Below, one piece after another: positions 1 through 9,985 of a DNA stretch of 22,309 nt. Under the pieces are notes generated by a model. The model saw only the letters and a program-made list of their open reading frames with translations, did not search any database and was not told the origin of the DNA. A program made the position numbers and the translations under genes. Every line of letters begins with the position of its first letter. The stretch's first letter is position 1. Source of the DNA: Acanthamoeba sp. SK_2022b (Eukaryota > Discosea > Longamoebia > Acanthamoebidae); assembly GCA_027943245.1 (NCBI GenBank), contig JANDJZ010000719.1, positions 1 through 22,309 on the forward strand, in the 5' to 3' direction.

Positions 1-2
1 GA

Positions 3-467
3 CCCAATGAGCACTACAAATACCTGGGAATCTGGAAAAGCTTAACATTGGACTGGAATAGACAAATCGAGGAGAGCCAGAGAAAGGCCACTGCATGCCT
101 CAACATCCTGAAGAAGAAAAGACTACCTGTGGACCTAATGGTGGAAGTGTTGAATGCTATGATCACTGCAACCCTGCCCTACAGCATGCATACAACGCCC
201 TTTAGGCAAGACACACTCCAACAAATAAACAGAATGATGGCTGACACTCTAAAACACAAACTGGGACTACCAAAGAGATATGATAATGAACCAATATTCA
301 TAAACAAAAACAGAGGGGGACTGGGCCTCAAAGACTTAATCTGCACAGCACAATTCCTGGACATAAACACAACCACCACCTTACTCAACTCCAACACCAT
401 AGCCAGAGACACCATCCTAGCTAGCATGGTGAACACAACCACACCCAACAGTACCATAGGTAGATAG
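3..467 (+). pseudogene. Reverse transcriptase C-terminal (thumb) fragment of LINE ORF2
   Basis: The frame is open from base 3, beyond the left edge, and ends at a TAG near 465. It begins with the motif HYKYLGIW, the YLG(I/V) landmark that follows the catalytic core of LINE reverse transcriptases. It then gives a helical thumb-like region with KATACLNILKKK and, later, a GGLGLKDL motif that is common before the RNase H/C-terminal part of such ORFs. The YxDD catalytic motif would lie upstream of the window. Fragment of a larger polyprotein, no independent gene. The family assignment to non-LTR elements is fairly sure; the clade is not determined. Confidence 0.75.
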
Positions 468-558
468 AGATCAGCAATGCAAATAAATGAGATCACTTCA
501 GTGATCAAAATTACAGACCCAAAGCAAATACATGTGGAAGACACTCAAAGAACTACAT

Positions 559-672
559 GGAGCAGACTTCTACACACTTGTAAAGGGAAATGAGGCTGCA
601 GACAGGCTGGCCACAAAAGCAAGGACGTGCCCTACAACAATATACCTCAGGAATGAAACCTCCTCCCTGTAG
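559..672 (+). pseudogene. RNase H fragment of the LINE ORF2
   Basis: A short open stretch contains VKGNEAADRLATKA, which matches the (H)xGxxGNExAD signature near the C-terminus of retroelement RNase H. It lies in a different frame from the flanking RT and C-terminal pieces and stops at TAG 670-672, so at least one indel separates them. The front of the RNase H domain with its first catalytic acids is not visible in the preceding 90 bases, which suggests an internal deletion. Presence of RNase H points to an RNH-bearing LINE clade. Confidence 0.6.
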
Positions 673-689
673 CATTAATTAACAAACAA

Positions 690-1493
690 GGTGGGCTTAT
701 TGAGAGTGAACTCAAAGAAATGATCTTTGCAGCAAACTCACAAAGCATGGAGGAAACAAACAAAAGATGACAATCAAGAGGGGAATTCCTGTGCAACACG
801 CAGACCAATTTCCAGAAATCCACAGTACCCAACTCACCAGACAACCACGGAATTCGTCTCTGGGCCTGACTGAAATCTCAAATGCAAAACGCTGAAGCAA
901 TGCACCAATACTGGTTATGGGCAAGCATGGGGGATGTGTGGTTTGCGAGGGAATGCCCACTGGGCAAAGACAAACAGGCATGGACCCTCAATAGAATGGT
1001 GCATAGCAACCAAGAATGCCCACTGTGCACCAAGCACCAGCTGTGTGGAGCTGATACTATAATTATATACTGGGAAAAAGACCTGGGCAGAAATAAAGAA
1101 CTACACAACCACATATACACAGACTGCCTGTACACAGAACCCATACAGAATATAAGAAACCAAGAAGTCAGGGACTACATTAATGGAATGTCAGAAAAGG
1201 CAAATGGTACCCCAAATGACATCACCCTGTGGTTCAATAAGAACCAGCCAGAGCTGGAGGGAAGGAGAGATGGACCAAGCACCCAACTGGCCAGGTACAA
1301 CCAGAATATGGGCACACTAGGCTTCTGCCCAAAGGCGCTCAGGGCAGCATTGCCCCTTTGGGGAGTCCTGAATAACAAGGTGGGAGAATGCATAACTGGG
1401 ATTCTCTACAGAGTGAATAAAAGAGCAAAAGAAATGTGGGACTTACGCAGGTGGCACATAAAACAGGTGGGGTTGTTTCTAGATTTATGCTAG
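690..1493 (+). pseudogene. LINE ORF2 C-terminal region with CCHC-type knuckle
   Basis: The same frame as the RT fragment resumes here, is interrupted by stops near 768 and 867, and is open again from ATG 882 to the TAG at 1491-1493 (203 codons). It carries CPLC followed by HNHIYTDC about 30 residues later, the C-x2-C...H...C arrangement found near the C-terminus of many LINE ORF2 proteins. The tail is a basic/aromatic region ending with a W-rich helix. Function in an intact element would be RNA or DNA binding during target-primed reverse transcription; here it is a relic. Confidence 0.6.
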
Positions 1494-1646
1494 ACTGTGA
1501 CTTCGCTCCCCTCTCTCCTTCTGCCTCCACGCCCCACCTCATCGCGGTGTCTGCAAAAAATGGGGTCCCATTTTATGCCTGAGCCAATTTGTTCAAGGAA
1601 GGCCTTGGCCACCCTTCTTGGCCTTGTGTTTTTGAGGCAATGCAGT

Positions 1647-2550
1647 ATGGCAGAGAGGGAGAGAGAGAGAGAGAGAGCGAAGATGCAGGAGGATGAACGA
1701 CGGCTCACCAACTTCACCCTGGTAGACCCCCAAGTAGTTCAAGAAAAAAGGAAGGCATACCAGCGGGACTACGGGCGCAATCGAAGGGTGAAGCAACGCG
1801 CCCTCAAGCAGGCCGAGGAGGAAGAAAGGGAGAAGTGAAGGGAAGAACAAGAGGCAAAGGAAATGCAGGAGCAAGTGATGGAGCGTAAGGAGAAAGAAAG
1901 ACAGGAGGCCCTCAAGGCAGAACAACAGCAGAAACGATGGGCAGCGCTCCATCGGGCAAAGCGTTGCCACAGCTCCTCACCACCTCATTGTCAGACTCAG
2001 GCGCAAGCCAATTCTGAGTTGCCCTGCCTCTGGGCAATGGTGGAGCTCTTGCCGTTTGCTGACCTTATCTCACTGCTCGCATGTCCGTTCTGCTGCTGGT
2101 TGGGACTCGAGTGCTCAAACTGGCGCCTCTGCAGATTCTCTTTCGACTTCCGCAGCACTTTGCCATCGGCAGCCAACCCACACCATCATGATGCGCCCAC
2201 TCAGTTTGTCATGGCGTGGGGTGCACATGGCTTGGGGTTCAAGGCAATGGAGTCAACATTTGTAATGTCTGGTGGCGTCCTTCCCACAAGCAAGAGCCAG
2301 TATGCGGTCACGATGAAAGATGTGGTACATCCCAACACCAGTCCATTCTATTGCTCTTTATTTTCGAAATTGATTGGAACATCTGTTCAGGTCGGGCCAG
2401 TGCTGACTGATCTTGCAGACGAATCCTGTGAGAAGCATCTTCAGGAAATGGTGGACAAGAAGCTTGGTGGCCTGTTGTGCGATTCAACATATTTGTCAGC
2501 CCACTGGCACGCCAACAAGATCACAACAATCGCCTTCAATGCCTCCACAG
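1647..2550 (+). pseudogene. Transposase N-terminus: charged coil and pre-core region
   Basis: From ATG 1647 the frame gives a strongly charged, helix-forming segment (Glu/Arg/Lys-rich, about 100 codons) broken by a TGA at 1836-1838 and continuing in the same frame. From about 2200 it reads AHGLGFKAMESTF and then LPTSKSQYAVTM. This resembles the stretch ahead of the catalytic core in Mutator-type transposases (a glycine-rich turn, then a 'choose and test' helix). The first catalytic acid probably lies in LLCDSTYLSAHWHANK (about 2475-2515), followed by the family's typical TGK/TG motif at the splice site 2550/2551. Part between about 1990 and 2200 reads poorly and may hold a short unrecognised intron or decay. 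Confidence 0.5.
1652..1677. repeat. (GA)n microsatellite inside the transposon N-terminus
   Basis: About 26 bases of imperfect GA repeat. In the reading frame starting at ATG 1647 it encodes an alternating Glu-Arg run, so it is a length-variable part of the element's N-terminal charged region. Confidence 0.8.
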
Positions 2551-2606
2551 GTAAACAACAGTTGTTGTTGCTTTCCTGTGTTAATGCTAATGTGATCCTT
2601 GTCCAG

Positions 2607-3404
2607 GGGAACGAGGTGGCCAGATTGTGGGACGTGCTCATCTCCTCAAGGACACAGCATCAGGTGCACCTCAACACCAACTCCGCACTTACAAGGGCAC
2701 CTCATCAACAGCAGAGGGTGACAGCACAAGAGAGGTGTTTACAAACCTAAAGGTATGACCCAGATCAAATTTACTTGCTTTATTTTCTTAACTTCCCGTT
2801 TGTTCTTGTCCAATAGGCAAAAGGCTGACATCAATCACTGCTGATGGTGATGCCGCAGTACATTCCATCGCTAGGGAGGTCTTCAGTGAGGATGTTGTTT
2901 CAAACCGCGACCCCAACCACTATGTGAAAGGGGTACAAAGCTGCCTCAACAATCTGGTTGAAGCTCATCCTTGCCTCGCCACCATTGCACCAAAGATCAA
3001 GCCACATTTTCTTCTTGGTATGCCCTGTTCAACCCATGCACTCCATCTCTTTGTGAGATCAACAGGAATCAAGTTGTTTTCTGGAAAGAAGGAACAATTC
3101 TGCCAGCACATGCGCAGATTTCTGCTCCATGTAACTGAGCAGAACCACAGCAACTGCCATCACCCACCCAGGCCGCTGAAGCCAACTCCTGCTCTCAGTC
3201 ATGTCAACCATCCAGAGGCCATGGCCGCACTCAGTGACTTCATTGAGAGCTACCTTGATGACTGTGACCGCTACCTCCACGGGTGCAGCACTGTCCAGAA
3301 TGAGTCCATCAATGGCTGCTTCCACAAGCGCAACGACAAGCGGCGCAATTGGACAACAATGTATGGACCGCTCACCAACTTTGGGATCTATGAGCGTAAT
3401 GAAG
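2607..3404 (+). pseudogene. Transposase DDE core exons
   Basis: Exon 2607-2752 continues the TG motif as GGQIVGRAHL. Exon 2817-3404 holds SITADGDAAVH, a good second catalytic Asp, then DPNHYVKGVQSCL, matching the D..H..K block of Mutator-type cores, and finally VQNESINGCFHKRNDKRR, matching the NE.(F/I)N block that carries the third acid (Glu). All three acids of the DDE triad are therefore present in readable exons. The junction of the exons (donor after 2752, acceptor 2816) does not keep phase (0 versus 1), which implies one small indel or a misplaced border. The exon ends phase 1 at 3404 with GTACCA donor. Confidence 0.6.
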
Positions 3405-3502
3405 GTACCAACCTTCCTGCTTCCTCATTTTAACTTCTTAAAATTGGGAAGCTGACTGGTGTACAGGGCGCACAGCTCTCCTAAAGCTGCTTCTGCGTGC
3501 AG

Positions 3503-3799
3503 GTTACAAGATACCTGAGAAAACTTGTATGTGCTGGTGGCGCATTTGTGCAGCACAACAGAGATGTGATGATATCAAGCTGAAGGCACATTGCTGTGTC
3601 TGTCACAAGCTTCTAAAACATACTGCCATTGCTGAGACAGGTACGCCCCTGCGTCCCTTGATCACTCTCTTTCTTACCTTGCTCCTTCTCTTTGTGCCCA
3701 CAGCACGCCGACACGACCTTGCTCAAAAGAAGGTCATCTACAAGGCCATGTCTGCTGACTGGGTAAGACAAACTATCAAGAACTATCGTGTTGGTGAAT
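3503..3799 (+). pseudogene. Transposase Cys-rich post-core exons
   Basis: Two exons, 3503-3640 and 3704-3799, both entered and left in phase 1, with clean GT...AG borders (3405-3502 and 3641-3703 removed). They encode a region with CMCWW, CAAQQRC and CCVCHKLL, seven cysteines in about 35 residues that could bind zinc, followed by a basic helix ending NYRVGE. Unknown subdomain; position just after the catalytic Glu suggests the C-terminal part of the transposase core. Confidence 0.5.
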
Positions 3800-3878
3800 G
3801 TATGTGTCTTTCCCTTTTTGCTTTGTTTCTGTGTGGATGATCACACCTCAACCACAGCTGTGCTTGTTCTGTTCACAG

Positions 3879-4210
3879 TGATGGTCAACCACCTTAAGAC
3901 ATACTGTTGTGAGCACAAACCTCTTGGTGGTAACAAGGCTACCCTTCTTCAGCAAGTCCATGATCACATCAACACAATTCCAACCTCGGCGACCATGACA
4001 ATCACAGCAAACACAGTGACCACAGTGACCATGGCAACCATGGCGACCATGGCGACCACAGCAACCACAGCAAACACAGCAACCACAGCGACCACAGCAA
4101 CCATGGCGACCACAGCAACCACGGCAAACACGGCGACCACAGCAACCACAGCGACCGTGGCGACCATGGCAACTGCAGCGACCACCAACCCCCACTTCAA
4201 TGATGCAGCC
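3879..4210 (+). pseudogene. SAP-like DNA-binding exon with Thr/Ala tail
   Basis: After the phase-1 intron 3800-3878 the exon reads MVNHLKTYCCEHK then GGNKATLLQQVHDHI. This fits the SAP motif pattern (two short helices, L..(Y/L)C......G.K..L..R(V/L)), a small domain that binds AT-rich DNA. The domain is about 35 residues and is followed by a low-complexity Thr/Ala/Met tract made of 9-bp repeats. A homologous exon with the same splice phase occurs on the minus strand at 11141 (see there). SAP assignment is by pattern and is plausible rather than proven. Confidence 0.6.
3998..4190. repeat. Degenerate 9-bp repeat tract (GCGACCACA-type)
   Basis: Roughly twenty imperfect copies of a 9-base unit of the type gcgaccaca / gcaaccatg. 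In the SAP-exon frame it encodes repeated Ala-Thr-Thr / Ala-Thr-Met. It lies exactly between the SAP-like domain and the zinc finger, as a linker. The unit length keeps the frame. Confidence 0.85.
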
Positions 4211-4388
4211 AGCAGTACCCCAGGTTGCCTGCTCTGTTGCTGGACGCAGGCGAACCTACAAGACTCATGCCATCATGAGGCAGCATGTACGCAAGGCCCA
4301 TTCCACTCCTTTGGCCTCCATGTCAACCTCCTTGTCAGCCACCACATCAGCCTCTCCATCAGCTTCCCTGCCTTCCTCATCAGCTAGC
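4200..4388 (+). pseudogene. C2H2-type zinc finger region, second Cys replaced by Arg
   Basis: In frame from 4200 the sequence reads CSVAGRRRTYKTHAIMRQH then VRKAH. Compared with the minus-strand relative (CPWPNCGCTYSYKAWLDRH), the first Cys, the TY..., and both His align with the same 12-residue spacing. The expected second Cys is Arg (CGC at 4245-4247, one transition from TGC). The finger is in a different frame from the SAP exon, so a short intron or a frameshift lies between about 4195 and 4230. The tail is Ser/Thr/Ala-rich and stops at TAG 4386-4388. Confidence 0.55.
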
Positions 4389-4439
4389 TGATTTGATCGG
4401 CTGCTACAAGCACAGCTACCTCCTCTCACGGCCAACGAA

Positions 4440-4631
4440 GTGGCAGTGGAGGCACAAGCAGTGGAGCTCTCCCGGCAGATCACCACCCTGAGCTGCCAAC
4501 TTGACAGCCTTGACCTGGAGCTCTTGCCCAGCCAGGTGCAAGGTACCACCACGCTTTGTGAGCGTCAACGCCTCGAGTCAGCGCTTGCCACTTTGCACGT
4601 GGAGTGGCGTTGTGCTCTAGCGCGCCTGTGA
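4440..4631 (+). pseudogene. C-terminal coiled-coil exon of the transposon
   Basis: An open frame gives VEAQAVELSRQITTLSCQLD and then a second Leu/Glu-rich helix ending WRCALARL before TGA 4629-4631. Heptad-like spacing suggests a dimerising coil. The AATAAA at 4642 follows within 15 bases, supporting this as the true 3' end of the element's gene. How it is spliced to the finger region is not resolved. Confidence 0.45.
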
Positions 4632-4641
4632 CGTGGCGAAC

Positions 4642-4670
4642 AATAAAATTGTTTAATAAATAATTTTTAG
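4642..4670 (+). terminator. Poly-A signal region of the transposon gene
   Basis: AATAAA at 4642-4647, with a second AATAAA at 4655-4660, in a short AT-rich stretch directly after the coil stop codon. Typical of a eukaryotic cleavage and polyadenylation region. Confidence 0.5.
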
Positions 4671-4857
4671 ATTACTCATTTTTCAAATTTTCCCACTGCT
4701 CGCTGAGTTGCATTCTTCGAGCGCCGATGGTGTTGCCCGGTTCTCGCGTTTTTTTTTATTCAAAACAATGCCCCCGTAAAAGGATGTAGGGAGTGGGAAA
4801 TACCCGCAAGGGGCTTCTCCCTGTCCGCACAAAAAAACAACAACAACAACACGCACC

Positions 4858-5456
4858 ATGAGCTTCCTCATCGCCTTCCGGATCGCATGTGTTTTATATC
4901 GCGCCACCACCAGCCACGCCAACTCGAGGCTGCTTCTCCTCAGCGAGACCATCACCAAGAGCTGGTAACTCCTCCCTCCTCTTTGGCATCCGCTCATCAC
5001 CGCCGCGTGACTGGGGGTACCCACGCCTGCGCCGTGGCCTCAGCCCCTGACTTTGTGGCGGCTCGATCGCAGGCCTGCGCGACTCCATGTTGTTAGGGGG
5101 GGGGCAGATCTGCGGCAGCTGCCGGAGGAGGTGCGGCGGTTCGTGCTAGCCAACGCCGAGGCCACCCGCTACACCCTGCACCTGGGCTACCGGCACCTCT
5201 CCATCGGTACCTCCCCTCCCTCGTGACGACCACAACGACCACGGCCTGACTGTGTGCGCGCGTGTTGTGTATGTGGGGGCGGGGGTGAACTGTAGAGCAG
5301 GTGCTGCGGCGAGTGCTCCCGCCGAACCTGCCCGCGGTGTCGTCCTTCGAGACGATCGGACACATCGCTCATCTCACAACCTTCGCGACGCCACCTTATC
5401 GGCCAGGTCATCCTTGACGTATGAATGGCCTCCCCCCTTGTTGTTGTTGTTGTTGT

Positions 5457-5518
<62 letters not shown>

Positions 5519-5842
5519 CTCTCCGCTTTCCCCTCTTTACCAGTCGTAAGTCATAGGTCGACACCAAAGTGGTACGCGATCTACTTGCCCCCTTCCCAAC
5601 TCCCCTTCCTCGTCCAGGAGGTGGTCTGGTCCTCACACGTTGGCGCGATTACCCCCCCTCTCCTCTTTCTCTCCTCGACCGCCAGAGCGAGAGCAGGTGT
5701 CGTTTCGCATTCAATTACGGGCAAGTGTACTGGAACCCGCGGCCAAGAACACTGGCTTGCAAGGTCTACGCCAACGACCTCGACCCCAAGTCCTACTAGG
5801 CTCTCAGCAACAACGCGCCGCGCAACAAAGTGCCCCCTCCTC
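4858..5842 (+). pseudogene. TRM5: Broken TRM5 gene: tRNA (guanine-37-N1)-methyltransferase
   Basis: TRM5 enzymes methylate G37 of tRNA with SAM. Recognisable pieces, in order: exon 4858-4964 (ATG 4858; RLLLLSETITK); intron 4965-5096; exon 5097-5206 (DLRQLPEEVRRF, LHLGYRHLSI); intron 5207-5295; exon from 5296 (QVLRRVLPPNLPAVSSFETI, then GHIAHL, a TRM5 hallmark). Then decay: NLRDA and HLIGQVILDV follow in two other frames, with about 16 bases lost. After a repeat-bearing intron-like gap come VDTK (around 5560), CRFAFNYGQVYWNP (about 5698-5740, hallmark) and at once CKVYANDLDPKSY. The segment between the last two, which in TRM5 holds the D.(F/M)AG(V/I)GPF SAM-binding motif, is absent. TAG at 5797-5799 interrupts SY-ALSNNA. 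No C-terminal methyltransferase part is recognisable. GC-rich like host exons, so a host gene copy. Identity sure, inactivity very likely. Confidence 0.85.
5438..5517. repeat. (TTG)n followed by (GT)n microsatellite
   Basis: Six TTG units (5438-5456) run into about 30 GT dinucleotides (5457-5517). The tract starts about 20 bases after a plausible GTATGA splice donor of the TRM5 relic, so it sits in a former intron. It is alternating purine-pyrimidine and could adopt Z-DNA. Confidence 0.95.
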
Positions 5843-7158
<1,316 letters not shown>

Positions 7159-8227
7159 CATAGCGCAGGTGGAAGGGTTGCATGGCTGAAATCTACCTGT
7201 GTACATCAAGCACAAGAAGGTGATGGCACAACACTTGCTATACCTACCTTTTGTTCAATTCCATTTATTCCTATCAGGATACCAATTTATTGTGTTGAGG
7301 ATATTTTGTTCCTAATACAAAACCAAATGTTGTAGCAAGTAAAACAGTACCCACAAGAAAGTGTTGGAGCCACTCCAAAAGGATAGAGTGCATTGTTTGA
7401 TGCCAGTTTCACCCATGCACATGCACACACTCATGTACACATTCCCACGCACACACCAACCTTGGGTGGTGTAGAAGCACCATCTCAAGAAGTCTATTGC
7501 CATGATCACCACCTCCATGTACTGGCACGCATTGCACATGCAACAAATCACAAGCCAAAAGGGGGACACCCGCACATGGTGCAGGCCAACGTTGTTGTGT
7601 TTTTTTTTTCTGAATTTTTCAAACTCAGTGCAGGTTGTGACCATCTATCTTAATAATATGAACTGGTGCTGGGGGGGAGCTGTGTCTTCCAGGGCCATAT
7701 CACTGGTCAGTCTCATATCTGGTCTGTGTGTGTGGTGGTCTTGTTGGGAGTAAGTGGGCAGTTGGGGGTTTGTTGTGGAGCCCATTTACCCCCTCTTTTT
7801 GTGGGGTGTGAGTAATCACAACAAGCCAACACCACAGCAAAGTTTCAGTACAACAAACCCTCCACCCAACCAATCCTCCTGTACTAGTCATTGATTTCAA
7901 AACCTTACCTAGCCTTGCATTCAGCTGTACCACAAGTACCCTCATGCCTCAATGATCTCTACAATCAGCTACGCAACCACAACCCAAATTGAAGATTTAT
8001 ACTGCTTGTCCTGCAGGTGTACTTCCACCTTATCACCAATACCTGCCCCCATATCTTTGCTGCATGCCCCTTGTGCCTGTTTTTGCAAAGCATGAAACCA
8101 CCCCAGAATGTTAGGAACAACAGAAAGCAGAAACTTGGAGATGCCCATGCGACATTGCTTGCCTCCTTTACTTTTCTTGCTGTTGATAATTAACAACGAT
8201 TGATTGTTCGCTCGTGCCTGCATGTAG
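7159..8227. other. AT-rich spacer without supported gene
   Basis: Short open frames on both strands lack motifs, have no splice logic and do not match the host codon style. Small CA-rich runs near 7410-7460 and T-runs near 7600 are present. The end of this stretch would be the intron or junction before the DRG exon at 8228. Confidence 0.5.
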
Positions 8228-8351
8228 TGATCTGGTGGACCGGTTCAAGTACGCGCTGGTGTGGGGCGCGTCGGCCAAGCACACGCCACAGAGGGTAGGC
8301 CTCAAGCACAGGCTCCTTGACGAGGACGTGATCTACCTCTCCAAGAAGTAA
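8228..8351 (+). pseudogene. Isolated 3'-terminal exon of a DRG/Rbg-type GTPase
   Basis: After a good acceptor (TGCATGTAG, ends 8227) the frame reads [20 protein letters not shown], then [20 protein letters not shown] and TAA at 8349-8351. This matches the C-terminus of developmentally regulated GTP-binding proteins, whose TGS domain ends with F(K)YALVWG.S.KH.PQ.VG..H.L.DEDV(I/V)...KK. DRG proteins are translation-associated GTPases that work with DFRP partners on ribosomes. Only the last 40 residues are here; the expected upstream TGS and G-domain exons are not found in the preceding kilobases, which are AT-rich spacer and repeats. The exon itself is GC-rich and undamaged. It is either a stranded fragment or the last exon behind a very long, repeat-invaded intron. 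Confidence 0.8.
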
Positions 8352-9480
8352 ATTGAGCAATACCCTTTCCTCCTACGCATGTCGTTTATGAAAATCCCCT
8401 CCACGCATAGCTGCGCCAGAACATAACAAGTGGAGCCCAACTCGTGCACACTCTTTAATTTTCAAGACTTGTGTGGGTTGGTTACCTACCCCCAAAAAAC
8501 CAAACGGCTTACCTGACAGACGCCTGGGAGTTGTGTGTACCCTTGCTTTTTGGTATACCACAGGAGACAGGTGCAGAAGTGAATCTTGCTTCAAGAGGCT
8601 GCTTGTATCCCATTCAGATGCTTGCGTTGAAGTTGAGCCAGCTCATTGTGCTGTAGTCAGTTTTGGCACCCCAAAGTATCGGTGGACCCAAACCACAGCG
8701 GTAGCACAACCAGCAATGGCTTTGTCCAGCGCCTCATTCAGAATGGTAGAGCACCTCGTAGTGAGGTGACCTGAGCGCGCTCAACCTCTCTTCTTCCAAA
8801 CAGAAGTGGTGTTGTTTCTGGTCTTCGGCCAGGACTGGGATTGAGGTGAGGACCGCCCTTGCGCGGCCTGCTGGGTTTGCTGGATGTTTCTGAAGCCGTG
8901 ATAAAACCTTCCCGCAAAAAAGGGAGAAACAAAAAAGGTGAATCTCCACTCTTTCTGACTTTTGCGGTTAAACCTGCACACGATTTTTTCGAGCAACTCA
9001 AGCTGTTTGACTGGTCTCACTGATGGCTGGACAGTCTTGAGGAGGAGGTAAAGAGGGCCAGAGGAGTGCTGCTTTGGTAGCTGCAGGAGGTTTGCAGTGA
9101 AAACCTTTGTTCATTGGCATGTAGGATTTTTAATCCACAACCATGGTTCTCACTTTTTCTCACTTCGAGTTTGTATCTTTGGGCAGCTGCATGTGGTGGG
9201 CAATGTGAACTGGCAGTGGTGGGCAATGTGAACTGGCAGTGAACAGTGCAAGCCCAATGGGAAACAGAACAAAGCTCTGGTGCACCTTCCATGAACTGAC
9301 AACACTTGCCTGTCAGGCTGGGTCAGCATCACAGAGAATGCGTGGTGAACGTGAGCATGAGAATTGGCAAGTGCTGTGTTTAATGCAGGCCTCAATGTAA
9401 CTCCCTTAATAAGGCTCAGCTGCTCAGCAGCTGCGTGGTGGGACAAGTGGCTTCTCCAGAGGGCCAGTGGAAGCACCATG
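8352..9480. other. No supported gene
   Basis: Contains the presumed 3' flank of the DRG exon, then unassignable sequence. At 9193-9238 a 23-bp unit (gtggtgggcaatgtgaactg...) is perfectly duplicated in tandem. A tRNA-like stretch at about 8740-8790 was considered and rejected. Small open frames have no motifs. Confidence 0.45.
9193..9238. repeat. Perfect tandem duplication of a 23-bp unit
   Basis: Two adjacent identical 23-base copies starting gtggtgggcaat. Likely replication slippage or the seed of a minisatellite. Confidence 0.85.
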
Positions 9481-9486
9481 TAGTAG

Positions 9487-9985
9487 ATGGCGTTGTTGAT
9501 GGCAAGTTGTACAGCATGCTCAACAGTGAGTGGGATGGATAACTCAATGGCAAGTTAGACAGTGTGCTAGAAGGTGAGTTGGAAGGTGTCATCAACAGCA
9601 GCTGCTGCTGTTTGAAGGAGTACTGGATGGTTATGTCTAAGGTGAGTTAGAGGGTGTGCTTGATGGCGAGTTAGATGGCAATGTTGAGGGCGAATTTGAC
9701 AGTGTGCTTGATGGCAAGTTGGATGGCGTACTTGATGGCAAGTTGGACAGTGTCATTGAAAGAGAGATAGACAGCATCCTCAAGGCGAATTGGATGGCGT
9801 CTTGGATGGTGAGTTAGAGGGCGTGCTTGGTGGTGAGTTAGATGGTGTGCTTGAGGGTGAGTTTGAGGGGCTACATGTGGTCAAGTTGGACACCAGGTTG
9901 TTGATGGAGGGGTGGATGGCATGCTTGACAGAGAGGTGGATGGTGTGCTCAACAGTGAGTTGGACAGCGTACTTTGATGGAACAC
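9487..9985. repeat. Degenerate 24-bp minisatellite encoding an acidic octapeptide
   Basis: About twenty imperfect units of 24 bases of the type gtgcttgatggcgagttagatggc. On + they read as (G/S)VL(D/E)G(E/K)LD repeats with Asp/Glu alternating with hydrophobic residues, over long stretches with few stops (for example 9650-9785, and 9790-9880 after a frame change). Unit length is a multiple of three. A start, introns or a C-terminal domain are not evident, so I list it as a repeat rather than a gene. The opposite strand would be a Ser/Pro/Thr-rich repeat. Confidence 0.8.

Larger units (their letters stand above)
1..1496 (+). mobile_element. 3' part of a LINE-type non-LTR retrotransposon (relic)
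   Basis: The stretch reads, mostly in one frame, as the C-terminal half of a LINE ORF2: the end of a reverse transcriptase, a scrap of RNase H, and a C-terminal region with a CPLC...H...C zinc-knuckle. Several in-frame stops (for example after residue-coding position 467 and near 768) and a frame change around the RNase H piece show that it is dead. The element is open at the left window edge, so its 5' part lies outside. I see no clear poly-A tail or target-site duplication at the junction with the next element near 1490-1500, so the 3' limit is approximate. Base composition is AT-richer than the host genes on the right. Confidence 0.75.
1640..4660 (+). mobile_element. Mutator-like (MULE-type) DDE DNA transposon, decayed, intron-containing
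   Basis: A multi-exon transposase gene can be followed from ATG 1647 to the TGA at 4629-4631. Order: charged coiled N-terminus, an all-helical segment before the core, DDE core, Cys-rich exons, SAP-like exon, low-complexity Thr/Ala tract, C2H2 finger, C-terminal coil, then a poly-A signal (AATAAA, 4642-4647). Introns proposed at 2551-2606, 2753-2816, 3405-3502, 3641-3703 and 3800-3878; the last three are all phase 1. Decay marks: in-frame TGA at 1836-1838, a phase clash at the second intron, a frame change between SAP and finger, and loss of one zinc ligand. I could not identify terminal inverted repeats or a target-site duplication by eye. Classification rests on the pattern of the core, not on a search. 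Confidence 0.6.

Noticed and set aside
3998..4190. CRISPR-like array
   Set aside because: The unit is 9 bp without spacers and lies in the coding frame of a eukaryotic transposon; it is a linker repeat.
5187..5636. Minus-strand open frame with a poly-His/Thr run
   Set aside because: Produced by the (GT)n tract opposite the TRM5 relic; no independent evidence.
8735..8795. tRNA-like stretch (tggtagagcac followed by a CACCTC/GAGGTG stem)
   Set aside because: The anticodon-type stem has a loop of five, there is no GTTCRA T-arm and no acceptor pairing, so it does not fold as a tRNA.
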